A DNA stretch of 64,000 nucleotides from Ctena decussata (GCA_963989385.1 OZ022500.1:110091842-110155841); one strand, 5' to 3'; positions 21,100-31,581 are shown, counted from the stretch's first letter. Made by a program: numbers and translations. The notes: a model not told the origin generated them from the sequence alone.

Positions 21100-21582
21100 T
21101 TGGTGAAGAAGCGCTTCCGATCAGGAGTTAATATCCATAGGACAAGGAGTTTTCCTGGAGCAGACACAGGAAGATACCATGACCTGGTGATGATGACCTT
21201 CCGAGTTCGTCTGAAGAAGGCTAGAAAGCCAACCCAGCCAAGACTAAAGTTTGATCTTGAGAAGCTAAGGAAATCTGGTGTGGCATGCACTTTTCAAGCA
21301 ACAATAGGTGGAAAATTTGCACTACTCATTAGTCTGAGGGATAATGACATGGACATAGATACCATGATTATCACCTACAATACAATAGTGACTGATGCAG
21401 CCAGTGAGATACTTGGGAAGGAACGTCGCAGGAAAAAGCCCTGGGTCACCAGAGATATTCTCGACCTCTGTGATGAGAGGAGAAATTTGAAGCAGAAGAG
21501 GTATGAAGCAGGAGGAGCAGAAGAACACAGGGAAGCAGACAAGAGGATTCAAAAGGCAGTGAAGAAAGCAAAGGAGGACTGA
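21100..21582 (+). pseudogene. LINE B, endonuclease C-terminus and linker
   Basis: 160 residues beginning KKRFRSGVNIHRTRSFPG and running to AVKKAKED. It then meets an in-frame TGA where LINE A has tryptophan. This piece would precede the reverse transcriptase in an intact element. The frame is open for its whole length, so the nonsense change is probably recent relative to other damage. Confidence 0.8.
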
Positions 21583-21604
21583 ATAGCTAGTCAGTGCGAG
21601 GAGA

Positions 21605-22849
21605 TTGAAACGCCTGAACAAAAACAACGGCAAGAAAGCATACCATCTGGTGAAGGATCTAACTTCAGAGAAACAGGGTAGATCCACAACTATCCAGGAA
21701 AAAGTCTGGGAAATGCCTTGCAGAGCCGAAGAGATAATCGCTGAGGAACAGGCTGGGTTCCGAATAGGAAGGAGCACCACAGAACAGATCTTCAACCTTA
21801 GAATCCTGTGTGACAAGTATTTCCAACATCAGCAGAATCTTTACCATGTCTTCATTGATCTCAAAAAAGCCTTTGACATGGTATGGCATGCATCTTTGTG
21901 GGCCACCATGCGGAAGTACAATATCAGTGCAAATCTAGTTCGCACCATTGAGCAGCTATACAACAAGGCTACAAGTGCAGTTTTGATAAATGGCAGCACA
22001 GGAGAATGGTTCAGAAAAGCAGTTGGAGTAAGACAAGGATGTCTTCTGTCACCCACCCTCTTCAACATTTTTCTCGAACGGATCATGTCTGATGCTCTGG
22101 TAGAACATGACGGAAAGGTTAGCATAGGCGGCAGAAACATTACCAATCTGCGGTTTGCCGATGACATAGACGCTCTAGCTGAGGAAGAGCAGGAACTAGA
22201 AGCTATAGTTGAAAGTCTAGATCAAACCTGCACAAGGTATAAGATGGAGATCAGTGCTGACAAGACCAAACTGATGACGAACAGCGCAGATGGCATTCAG
22301 AGGGAGATCAAGGTAAAAGGGCAGAAGCTGGGTACTGTAAACAGCTTCAAATACCTTGGAGCAGTTGTCTCAGATGATAGCTCAAAACAGGAGATTCTCT
22401 CAACGATGGCACAAGCCACTCCAGCTCTTACGAAGCTGAAACCAATTTGGAGAGATAACAACATATCTATTGGATCAAAGGTGAAACTTATGCGCTCCCT
22501 TGTCATTTCCATATTTCTGTATGCCTGTGAATCGTGGACCTTGACAGCAGAGTTAGAGAAAAGAACGCAGGCCTTTGAGATGAGGTGCTACCGAAGGTTA
22601 CTGAACATTTCGTACAAGGACCATATAACCAATCAGGAGGTTCGCAGGAAGATCCAAGCAGCCATTGGAGAATATGATGATCTCCTGACACTGGTCAAGA
22701 AACGGAAACTAAGGTGGTTTGGCCATGTCTCAAGGTCTTCTGGTTTAGCAAAGACGATTCTTCAGGGCACAGTGAAAGGAAAAAGAAGAAGAGGTAGACA
22801 GAAGAAGAGGTGGGAAGACAATATCAAGGAGTGGACAGGGATGGATTAA
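21605..22849 (+). CDS. Reverse transcriptase of LINE B (open frame, incomplete)
   Basis: A 414-residue open frame covering the full palm and fingers of a non-LTR reverse transcriptase. Visible motifs are EEQAGFRIGRSTTEQIF at about 44-60, FIDLKKAFDMVW (catalytic Asp of motif A), GVRQGCLLSPTLFNIFLE (motif B) and LRFADDIDALAEE (the two catalytic Asp residues of motif C). The FKYLGAVV block and a C-terminal RWFGHVSRSSGLAKTILQGT segment typical of RTE-like proteins follow. The beginning is truncated and shifted relative to the upstream linker, and the last ~35 residues are missing. It therefore cannot be a functional ORF2, although the catalytic residues are intact. The start at 21605 is only the first ATG of the frame. 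Confidence 0.85.
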   Translation: MKRLNKNNGKKAYHLVKDLTSEKQGRSTTIQEKVWEMPCRAEEIIAEEQAGFRIGRSTTEQIFNLRILCDKYFQHQQNLYHVFIDLKKAFDMVWHASLWATMRKYNISANLVRTIEQLYNKATSAVLINGSTGEWFRKAVGVRQGCLLSPTLFNIFLERIMSDALVEHDGKVSIGGRNITNLRFADDIDALAEEEQELEAIVESLDQTCTRYKMEISADKTKLMTNSADGIQREIKVKGQKLGTVNSFKYLGAVVSDDSSKQEILSTMAQATPALTKLKPIWRDNNISIGSKVKLMRSLVISIFLYACESWTLTAELEKRTQAFEMRCYRRLLNISYKDHITNQEVRRKIQAAIGEYDDLLTLVKKRKLRWFGHVSRSSGLAKTILQGTVKGKRRRGRQKKRWEDNIKEWTGMD

Positions 22850-22936
22850 TATAAAATTGATATATTCAAAGTAAACAGGGGGCTCAGTTGCTGGCGTGCA
22901 AATTTGGAACAGTCGATTTGGAATTTTAAACTTGAA

Positions 22937-23062
22937 AACTATTCTATTCTATCCCATAACCTTACTAGGTCGTTGGGGCACCACAGATGACATCGAAACA
23001 ATTCCTTTCCACCTTGTCCTGTCTTCAGCTGCCCTAGTTGAGCTGGCAAAATCCATCCCTGT
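22937..23062 (-). mobile_element. LINE 3' end, minus strand
   Basis: On the minus strand it starts ggacagggatggattttgcc, continues with the AACTAGGGCAGCTGAAGAC-type C-terminus, and ends with a gggatagaatagaatag tail. The first bases duplicate the last bases of LINE B in the opposite orientation. Confidence 0.85.
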
Positions 23063-24547
23063 CCAATGGTGGAGGAAATCTGAAGACGTTTTCACTTGTG
23101 TCCATTACATATATACAATTTAGTAAAGCGCTCTGTGGCATGTAATATGTTTATTGTCGGAAGTTTATTGCCAGTTGGCATAAACTGCCAGATGTAGCCT
23201 AAAATGGTCCTATTGTGCAAGTTTTGTGTCATCATTATAACGAGGATAGAAAAAAAGGAAATAATTTTACCGCGCGACTTAAATTAATAACAGTTGTCGG
23301 AAAACAACATAGCTCACTTTGGGAGAGGTGTCACTAGTGCATACCCTTTTCTACAATGCTTTTTGTAGTTACATGTATATACTAAGGTGTTATTACTTTA
23401 TATGTTCATTAAACTCCGGCTTTGATAAACTGAGGGATGTTGTTTTCCTCCGTCCTTTAGGACCTCATTTAAGAAATATATTTCATGTTTTTCCCGATGT
23501 TCATGGAAGTATGAACACAATTTGTAACGTGCAAATAAGTTACGCCCGAAGGGTGCTTATGATTAATTTGCAAGGGACCCTTTGTGTTCATACTATCATG
23601 AACTTCGGCAAAATGAATTTTATCTCATAATTTCATTTAATTTTAAAATTATTTTGAGCATCATTGTCAATTTTAAAGAGCAACATTTGTAAAATACAGG
23701 ACGAAAAGCTGACATTTACCAACAGGTAAGCCGCTTACGTTAAACGGCCGCCGCCATGACATGACGCACAATAGAATGTTACAACAGCCAACTGCTTCTT
23801 TTGTTTACATGTGGCGTTGCATACCAACGGCGTCGCGTGACCGACTGCTGTTCATGGAAGTATGAACACTGTCTCTCCGAAATTGGTTCATCTAAGGAAA
23901 ATCAAGTGGAATGTTATCATTTTATAATCACGTCACATGCAAGGTTCGTATCAAAAGGGCATTCCACAATCATATCTAAGTCTGAAATCAGGACTTGTGG
24001 CAATTTTCTTTCCCTTTTTGTCTACATTTCTTCCGATATTTCAGGCCTTCAAAGTTTGTGATATATGTGGGATTGAAAACCAGTCTTCTGCTTGATTTGT
24101 CATTTTTGTGTCTCCCGTGCTTTTAATAATGTTATTTTTTTACTGATAGAATCCTAATCTTTAACAGACTCCAAAGCAAGAATGGTGTTCATGTTTGCAT
24201 TGATTATAGTTTTTTCGTGATGATAAATATCGGTCTTCCATTTGTTTTCCCTAATCTGATTTCACAAAAACATTTTATGTTTAGCATTCAGACCAACACT
24301 ATTTTGATTTATCTTAGGATTATGGGCCATTCTTCTCCATCTTATTCTGCCCTGAATGCGTTCACTGTTTCTTCCCGTGCAACTTATATGCTGGTTTTTC
24401 TGGGCTTAGCAACCCTTTACTCATTCATCTATGCACATTTGACGAAAACAAAGCTTATTTTTTTCTAAGCTGCTAGGCAAGGATACAATCGGATTCTCCA
24501 ACAGTCCCAGTGTGTTGCTACATGTATAATGTGTGTTTAGAAATTCA
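23063..24547. other. Intergenic; short fold-back near 23490-23610
   Basis: tgttcatggaagtatgaaca at about 23498 and ttgtgttcatactatcatga at about 23580 are inverted relatives. The first recurs at about 23848. Otherwise AT-rich without a supported gene. Confidence 0.5.
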
Positions 24548-24553
24548 TTTATT
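24548..24553 (-). promoter_or_regulatory. Putative polyadenylation signal for gene 2
   Basis: AATAAA on the minus strand, about 75 bases beyond the TMEM26-like gene 2 stop codon. Confidence 0.5.
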
Positions 24554-24628
24554 AGTGTTACTATGCCTAGTTACAGATTATTAGTAGTTCGTGACAAAAG
24601 GTGACATTTTGAGAGCAACCTTGAAATG

Positions 24629-25279
24629 TCAGACTTTGTCGTCCAGAGACTCGGTACTATTTTTAAACAAATCGTTTTCGCTAATTCCGATATCTGACAT
24701 GTCATTGTCATCAACTTTTTGTTTTTGTCCTCGGCAGCAGGGCAGACGATAACACATTATACCAAGTCTGTAAACCAGTAATATCACTGTAACAGCATTT
24801 TTCAAAACAAAGAACACCAAACTGTACGTGATTAACTTCAGCTGAATCATAATGAAAAGTCTAAGAACAAGAAAGGGTCCATCTTGTAGAAAAATGCTCA
24901 TGCAGGTATATGCGATCTCTACAAAACTGTCGCCACAGCAGCGGGTAAACAGCCTTCTCTGCGGAGCTCGAAGATGGCGGAACATCCGCTTTTGCGCCAG
25001 AACTGGAATAAACTGGATGAAACTGGCAGACCATACCGCCATAACCCAGTAAGTCAACATAAGATTTTCTCGAACCTGAGATTCGTCAAAGACAGCGAGT
25101 AGTTCCATGATGTCTGAGGCAATGGCGAGAAATTCTAGGAGCAAGTCGGCCAGAAACTCCCGGGACATGTCTCGACGTGGTAATAACCAGCGACTGAACA
25201 CAAGCAGGTAGATCAAGGATTCTTCAACTATAATAAGCCATACTTCACTGCTAGGAGCATTAATCTGTCCAGAAGAAGC
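24629..25279 (-). CDS. TMEM26: TMEM26-like gene 2, coding exon 3
   Basis: Acceptor TTTTCAG ends at 25280 and the exon runs to the stop at 24631-24629. It encodes residues 305-520, including five hydrophobic segments, ASDIMEL, QDGPF, the LPCC cysteine pair at about 483-486, and a short acidic tail (VDDNDMSDIGISENDLF). The tail is about 38 residues shorter than in gene 1. Confidence 0.9.
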   Translation of the reverse strand, partial: ASSGQINAPSSEVWLIIVEESLIYLLVFSRWLLPRRDMSREFLADLLLEFLAIASDIMELLAVFDESQVRENLMLTYWVMAVWSASFIQFIPVLAQKRMFRHLRAPQRRLFTRCCGDSFVEIAYTCMSIFLQDGPFLVLRLFIMIQLKLITYSLVFFVLKNAVTVILLVYRLGIMCYRLPCCRGQKQKVDDNDMSDIGISENDLFKNSTESLDDKV

Positions 25280-28200
25280 CTGAAAATAATTTCAGATATA
25301 ATCAGATAATATTTATTGGTATAAAACAGTGCGTTTGATTTGTCACTATTATATCAAAATAACCCTGAACAGGTTTTCCTCTGCCTTTATGAAGAAATAT
25401 ACAATGTACAATGAAGAGGATCTTACACGAGTGGTCAATTTATACAAAATTTATGAAACGAGCCTTTGGCGAGTTTCATAAATTTCATATGAAATAACCA
25501 CGAGTTTAAGATTCTGTTTATCATATGACCCTTTAAACTGGGATTTAAACGCCTTCAAACAAAACATAATTTCAATAGGAAAACGCATTATTGATATGGA
25601 TGTTATCCACTGAATAACAGCAACGTCATATGATAAATTAACTTGTTCAGCTCTTCATTATTTTGCCAGTATTAACATTATAGACCTAACTGTTACATTA
25701 AGCGTACACTGGTAGTATTTAACTATGTAATTCTCAGTTTTAAATTTATGGGCTATTTAAGTTCTGAAAAGTTAGATCTTCGGAAGCAAGAAATACACAA
25801 ACGAAACGAAAATAGCAGACCCGGTTTGACTGAGTCTGTTCATGGTCAGTAATGAAATGTGAATTGTCACGCTCTCAGTGCCGGCTAGAGCAGAACAAAC
25901 TCAAGGATGCAAAAGGACCTGAAATATGTAACTGGCACCATGATGAAGTATTGGGTTTCGTTTGACGTCTACACAGAATTCATGGAGATACATGAGCCGC
26001 GACACGAGAAAAACAACAAAGTGGTTGTGCGCCCAGTGCAGACTCAGATCAGCCTGGGCGTCCGCCCAGTCTGATCATACTGTTCGCTAAGGGCCTAAAG
26101 GGTACCTAAGGGTCTAAGCTACATCCATGCGGGCAGCGAAGACTCTGATAAGACTGGAAGGATGCCCAGGCTGAGCTGAGTCTGCGCTGGGCGCACAACC
26201 ACTTTGTTGGTTTTCTCGTGTCGCGGCTCAAATATGCTATTATGAAAAGTTAGCTCTTGTGAAAACAAACAATAAAAGAAATGAAACTTCTGAATCTGTT
26301 CATGACCAGCTATAGGCTAAAACGCCTTCTAGCATCGGCTTAGTAAGACTATTATTAAACTGACTAAATGAGCTTAATGATCCATAGATGTAATAGAGAC
26401 ACCATTTGCTGGTGAAACGGTATAGTTGGGCATGCACAAGAATTGTCTGTGACTGTTTGAACATAGGGCAGGGAATAGGAGTCCCGTTTTATGATGTATC
26501 CCAAGCATGTCTGGTGACACATAGGCCTCGGTTTAAATATAAACGTTCTTTTACCGAATTTATTGCGATATGTATGTACATGCGTTGCTTTGTTTATCTT
26601 CTTCAGGATAGCTAAACGCTAAAAGTTTGAAACCTATCAACCCCAAAATCAATTTTACCTTTGAAAATTTAAGCTACAACAGATACATTATGATATTTTG
26701 TTTTCAAGATTTTACAAGAACTCACCTGAGTTGTCATACTTAAAGTCGTATTGTTAAAGGGGCTGGTGATATATCTCCCTGTATTACTTGTAGCATTGTC
26801 TACACTGGTTGTAGTGTAGTTCACAAGAGCGGTAGTAACATTGTCTGTACCAGCTGTAGTGAAGTTAACAAACGAGTTCAGTGTTGTTGTTGTGTAGTTC
26901 ACAAGTGCGGTAGTAGCGTTGCCCGCATCAATTGTAGTCAAATCTTCAAACGAGGTTAATGCTGTTGAAATAATGGTTGTGGTTATGGGGACTGCAGGAG
27001 TTGTTACCACGTCATCTAGGCTGTCCGCTGTTGTGCTGTCGCCCGATATACTTTGCCCCGTTGCTATTTCATACTGTTTGAGCTGCAGCAGCCATATTGC
27101 CGGCAAGGTTGACGCCAGATAGAACAGAAAACATGGACACCACCTGAAAGTAATGAGAGAAGAAAAATACTTTCGTAAACGTAGTGATCGTGTCATAAAT
27201 GAATGCTACCATGATTTTGCACGTTTGACGTTTCCCTTCGGGCTTTATACGAGTATAAGCAATACAACGTTGACTGAGCATATTTTGATCAACGTTGATG
27301 AAAGGTGTGATCAAGGGTGTGCACTTAAATCTATTTTCACCAGTGGACTTTTCCATCTTTATTAGTTGGGCGAGTCAATTTCTAGTTTTAGGAGTTTCTG
27401 GTGGTCATTTTCATTGTAATTTGCATAGGAATTCCTGCAAGCAAATAGTGTAGATCATGATCAGACGCCGCGTTCTGGGGTTAAAAGTCATCCGATCTTC
27501 CAATTTCATGCGTATATATCCCATTGGTCTGCATACGAAATTGTCAAGTTATTCGGATGTTTTCGAATTTAACTAAAACGTCGATGGCTTTTGTGCATAC
27601 ACGTATTCGGTATGTCGACCTTTTTGGTACAGCTGCGATAATTTTCGTATTCTGTCAGCTTTCTGTAGAGAACAGGAATTATGAGAGGATAAAATTTTGT
27701 TCGAAACTAACCGAAAATAAAATAGCTTCAAGTTAAGTAGAAAACCACACGAATTATTAAAAGGCTCAAGATAATGTTTATATGTAACTAAACATAGTAA
27801 ATCCAGCGCCATGTGACGTTTGGATGCTAAATGTCGAAACCATCCTTAGAGAGAGAGGGAGAGCTGGGCAGTCCAGAACATGGTATGTGTAGGGATAATA
27901 TAGTTGCTAAAGCTTGATGAATTTTGTAAAAATAATAGCTTACCATTTATAATCTATACCGCCCCTCCTGCACACTGTAAACATACCCTCTGCTATCAGT
28001 AACACGTTTGCAATAAGGAGCAGCCAATACATTTCGTCGTTATAAGTCACCGTTACTCGCCACACGGTCAATACATTATGACCAATCAATAGGAGTCTTA
28101 CAAAGGTGGCCAAAATCACGGAAGATTTGGTAAAAGTGGCTTCTTCTGACGCTGGTAGCGGTTGCGTGGACACTATTTTGTCTTGGAAAGAACCGTTTTG

Positions 28201-28437
28201 CGATGCACGTGGCGCCGCTGTTTTCCTTTCTCTTAAAACGGCGTTATCTGACGCAGGCAGCCTGGGTGCCTGTTTTAAGTTAATAGATTCTTTCTTTTCA
28301 ATAGCATCTTGGTATAATACCGTCGGATTGAAAACGAACGTGTCCTGCGCCGACAATTCGAATAATCCATATCGTCGAAAAAAATCATCAGATAGCGGAT
28401 TAACAGTTTCGATGTTTTCACTACTATTAGCAGGCAT
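24629..28437 (-). CDS. TMEM26: TMEM26-like multipass membrane protein, gene 2 (three-exon span)
   Basis: The spliced model joins 28437-27944, 27143-26726 and 25279-24629 into 520 residues. Junctions match gene 1: phase 2 inside the Trp of YKW-W and phase 0 before an Ala. Family motifs are VWRV at 125-128, RGGIDYKWWCPCFLFYL at about 158-174, ASDIMEL at 358-364 and LQDGPFLVLRL at 435-445. A polar N-terminal extension of about 105 residues precedes transmembrane segment 1 and is absent from gene 1. The loop after segment 3 (about 190-305) is rich in Thr and Asn, with eight N-X-T sequons, consistent with an extracellular glycosylated loop. The tail is acidic. It lies 10.4 kb upstream of gene 1 in the same orientation, indicating tandem duplication. 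Molecular function is unknown. Confidence 0.92.
25280..26725 (-). other. Intron 2 of TMEM26-like gene 2
   Basis: A phase 0 intron of 1.45 kb containing MITE A copy 3. The remainder is AT-rich. A short inverted word pair (catatgataaa) at about 25525 and 25630 hints at another decayed palindromic repeat. Confidence 0.75.
25993..26230. mobile_element. MITE family A, copy 3 (intron 2 of gene 2)
   Basis: Ends tgagccgcgacacgagaaaa and ttctcgtgtcgcggctca are perfect inverted partners. The internal gatcagcctgggcgtccgcc/aagactggaaggatgcccag pair is as in copies 1 and 2. Confidence 0.9.
26726..27143 (-). CDS. TMEM26: TMEM26-like gene 2, coding exon 2
   Basis: 418 nt with acceptor CTTTCAG ending at 27144 and donor GTGAGT starting at 26725. 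It encodes residues 166-304: transmembrane segment 3, then a Thr/Asn-rich loop. Within the loop NATTALVNYTTT (240-251) and NVTTALVNYTTT (266-277) are an internal duplication also visible in the DNA, so the loop grew by slippage or unequal exchange. Confidence 0.88.
27144..27943 (-). other. Intron 1 of TMEM26-like gene 2
   Basis: An 800-bp phase 2 intron containing a partial MITE D at 27328-27486. The ORF at 27524-27736 has no recognisable domain. Confidence 0.75.
27328..27486. mobile_element. MITE family D, partial copy 2
   Basis: Shares caccagtggact, gtttctggtg, atttgcataggaattcctg, caaatagtgtaga and tgatcagacgccgcg with the copy at 29014-29244 but in inverted order, ending in ggggttaaaa. 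Confidence 0.7.
27944..28437 (-). CDS. TMEM26: TMEM26-like gene 2, coding exon 1
   Basis: From the ATG at 28437-28435 to donor GTAAGC starting at 27943. It encodes residues 1-164 and two bases of codon 165. The extra N-terminal ~105 residues are polar and serine-rich without a signal peptide. Transmembrane segments 1 (about 106-128) and 2 (about 137-155) follow. A downstream in-frame start closer to segment 1 is not available before the membrane region, which supports the long form. Confidence 0.82.
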
Positions 28438-29013
28438 TATTGCTTATGCACAAAATTATTTTAATCCTACATTAAAATATGCGACAACACAGCCTCGAAC
28501 AGGTTTTACTTCTCAATCAATCACATTTACTACTTTATTTTCACACAAGTGCAGATTCATCTAAACAAGTGTTTATCAATAAAGAAACTTTACAACAATA
28601 AGGAGAAAAACTCTTTCCTATTGTCACATTCACTGCTAAAACTGGTATTTATTGTTATCACTGCATAAAACACATCATAATATCATCAAGAGTCCAATAA
28701 AAGTCCGTTCCTTCACCTACATCAAATCGAAATGTCACTCATTAGAATGCAAACTTCACATCCTTCTCTATATGCTGAATGGCGAACTTTAGTAACGCTT
28801 GGCGTTCTTTGTTAAGCCCTCCGGAGTGTACCGTTACATCAGTTGGTGTGCGGTAATCCGAATTTTTCACTTTTAAAGACTCAAATTCTTTGCATTTAGA
28901 AAGTACGACTGTTTTTTTTTTATAGTAAATATAATGTAGTCAGTATGGCATTGAAATCTTATTAACCCAATGTGCACTTAAAACTTCGCTAGATTAAGAC
29001 TCTACAACCGCGT
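28438..29013. other. 5' flank of TMEM26-like gene 2
   Basis: Presumed promoter side of the minus-strand gene. AT-rich, with no TATA element, CpG cluster or initiator that I can assign with confidence. Confidence 0.4.
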
Positions 29014-29244
29014 ATTAACCCTTTTTAGACCGGATACCCGTTTTGGGGACATTATGCAAACAGTGCAGACCCAGTTCAGACGCCGCAAAACGCGGCGTCT
29101 GATCAGGGTCTACATTGTTTGCTTACAGGAATTTCTATGCAAAGTACAATAAAAGTGAAAATATTCACCAGAAACCCCTAAAACTAGTAATGGGATTATC
29201 TGAATGATAAGAATGGACAAGTCCACTGGTCAAAAAAGGGTTAA
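29014..29244. mobile_element. MITE family D, copy 3
   Basis: Inverted ends attaaccctttttagacc and ggtcaaaaaagggttaat. The central hairpin is cagacgccgcaaaacgcggcgtctg-like. This is the best preserved copy and defines the family. Confidence 0.85.
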
Positions 29245-30097
29245 TGTCGATAAGATGTTGAGGCTACATTTTTCAAGCCGGCCCGCTGCATTTTTGTTAT
29301 TTTGTTTAGAAAAGTGAGCTACATATATAGGCACCGAGTGAATGTCATATATTTGAAATAAATGCCATATAACAGGTTAAACTGATGAATTATATTGCAA
29401 TAAAGTGTGTTTAACCAATTAAGGTTTGTAAGTTTTTGATATACTATCTTTATTATCAAAAGTAATATTTGATAAAGGAAAAAATCAGGGTTGAAAGGTG
29501 TTCGTATTTCATTTTCTCACGTCATTAAAAGTTTTATTTACTACTGAATGCCTTGCACTTGCGTATTAAATATTTTCAAGGCACATTTGCAATTGAAAGG
29601 CTTTGGTGTAATGCAACCTTATCCCACATTTACATGACTAGCTGGTGAAGAAAGTCAGTTTTTCTGTTTTTACAGTAGTACTCTCATATTTATTTTTTTT
29701 AGTAAGACGTTGCACAGATATTTGACATTTCTGGTCGAGAATCGTAAAGAAATGGCGTTTAATAAAATCTATACGAAAACAAGAGTTCAGGTTGTTTACT
29801 GAGTCATTTCATATGACAGCACTTGTGTAATCAATGTTCATACGCCCCCAGCACCGGCTTCACCGGTGCCAGTACCGAGAAAGCTTGCACTGAGTGCTCG
29901 GGCTGGCCAGTGCACCAGCACGGGTTGAGCAGGGTATTCATCTTTTGGGTTATGGATTCTTTGAGATTTATGCATTTTTTGAGCTGGGCATACGCTGACC
30001 GGACTTTGCTGATAGCAAAGTTCGTCCGATTGAACACATTCAGCACATGCCGTGACTACCAGTATGTTGGAAATTTGAAGACGTCCTTTTAAAGATA
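29245..30097. other. Intergenic, nothing recognised
   Basis: AT-rich. Small local hairpins occur at about 29850-29870 (caccggcttcaccggtg) and 30001-30025 (ctttgctgatagcaaag). No gene is supported. Confidence 0.45.
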
Positions 30098-30367
30098 GGC
30101 GCCATGGTCGAGTGGTTAGAGAGGCTCGGTTATGGTGCAGAAAGTCGCCTGAAGGTCGTGAGTTCGCGGCTCACCGTCGCCATTCGACGACTGGAAAACT
30201 CTCTCTGTCAACCGAGCAGTAAATGGGTACCTTTTTCGAACTAGGGAAGGATAAGGCAGCAAAAGGAGAGGGATGGGCTCCGCCTTTCATCTGCTGTGCC
30301 CAAGATACAGTGGATCTCTAGCTCCCACTGCCCCTACAGCTATTAGGCTATGGGAAATCTTTACCTT
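30098..30367 (+). mobile_element. tRNA-derived SINE
   Basis: The head carries an A box (atggtcgagtggttag) and a B box (ggtcgtgagttcgcggc) in tRNA-like spacing. It is followed by a non-tRNA body (ctctctgtcaaccgagcag, gctccgcctttcatctg, aatctttacctttt). The extended body, related fragment at 17335-17450 and missing clean acceptor stem mark it as a SINE rather than a tRNA gene. Confidence 0.8.
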
Positions 30368-30452
30368 TTATCAAAGATAACATGTTTTTTGTGCTAAGAA
30401 AGCAACGTGTCCTCTCTCATAATGTGTATGTCAGTCTGTTCGTATAGTCGCC

Positions 30453-30661
30453 TGGGGCCATATTTATAAAACGACTTAAGTAGTTGCTATGCTGTTGCTA
30501 AAGCTAAATTTCTATTAAGGAGGTCCCCTACAACTATGAAATTTGCTTTCAGACTGTTCCTCCAGAGCAAATTTCATAGTTGTAGGGTATCTCCTTCAAA
30601 GAAATTCTGACTTAGCAACAGCATAGCAACCACTTAAGTCGTTTTATAAATACGGCCACTG
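30453..30661. mobile_element. Palindromic MITE, about 205 bp
   Basis: The outer arms ggccatatttataaaacgac and ctaagtcgttttataaatac-type complement pair over about 50 bp, including agttgctatgctgttgcta. A second, inner inverted pair (ctacaactatgaaatttgc and gcaaatttcatagttgtag) folds around 30560-30575. Almost the whole element would form a hairpin. Confidence 0.88.
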
Positions 30662-31359
30662 ATCTATTATAAAACTCCATACATCCGCAGTTATTGTTTA
30701 AGGATACCCGGTCCTCGCACTTACTCAAACTTATTTCACTTTCGCTGTACTAATGAATATGTGTTTCCTCATACTATTATGTGTGTCATGAAGTATTTAA
30801 GTTTTGTCCGTAGAATTTAATGAACTTCTTGTTTCTCCAGTTGTGCTTCTTTAGCGAGGCAACAGTCCCTGGATACGAAACTTTAAGAGGCATATTACCT
30901 CAGCGTGTGTTGTGTTTTGCGTGTACATGCACAGTTTGCACGAACGTCAACACGGACGTTCAAAGACTCTGCAATCACCACCCGCTACACTGATACCACA
31001 TACTGAACTTCGCATCACTTTATTTTTTTTTAGTCGTGCTTGTTTAGCGAGACCACGGTTCCTGGGTAGAAATATATAACAGGCACATTACCCCAGTGTG
31101 CTTTGTTTTGCGTGCATATGTACAGGTTTGCCAGTTTGATAAGGCGGACTCCACCGCCGACCTTCATTGCCACTTCTTCCAGCTCAGGGCACTGTCGGGT
31201 CTAGATATGATGGGATGTGTGTCGCCTGTGGGAGTCGAACCAACGATCCCCTGCTTGATAGGCGCATACTGAATACAATAGGTGAGGCACTCCTGAACTT
31301 CGTCAAAGAGAATGTCACCTTTTAAATGCCCATATGCTCCTGAAAAGCAAAGAATCGCT

Positions 31360-31581
31360 AGGGGAGAGTCGGGTAACTTCGGACAGTGGGGAAATTCGGA
31401 CAGTGACATTTTTTCCTTTATATGTCAGTTGTCTGGAACTAAAACAAAACAATAACTGGCCAAACAGTGAAAATCCTGATGAGACGGAGCCGTCTCATCT
31501 GGATTTTCACTGTTTGCAATGGTATTGCAATGGTATGTCCGAATTTACCCGACTGTCCGAAGTTACCCGACTCTCCCCTAT
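31360..31581. mobile_element. MITE family F, copy 2
   Basis: Inverted ends taggggagagtcgggtaact and its complement ending gactctcccctaa-like at 31581, with TA at both edges. The middle holds gatgagacggagccgtctcat, a near-perfect hairpin. It interrupts dispersed repeat G, whose uninterrupted relative lies near 36040. Confidence 0.9.

Larger units (their letters stand above)
21075..22849 (+). mobile_element. RTE-like LINE copy B
   Basis: Starts within the endonuclease end (NQIDYILVKKRFRSG at about 21077) and runs through the reverse transcriptase to the C-terminal KRWEDNIKEWTGMD, where it is cut off. Compared with LINE A it has a TGG-to-TGA stop (about 21579-21581), a frameshift near 21605, and an internal deletion joining 21729 to 21730-type sequence across a shared gcagag. 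The deletion removes most of the linker. Other copies in the window end in (ATAGA)n-like tails rather than poly(A), as is usual for RTE-clade elements. Confidence 0.88.

Noticed and set aside
24217..24468. 83-residue hydrophobic open frame as a small membrane protein
   Set aside because: No similarity to a known family, no splice or start context, and composition typical of AT-rich non-coding DNA.
28106..28564. 152-residue plus-strand open frame
   Set aside because: Antisense shadow of the first coding exon of TMEM26-like gene 2.
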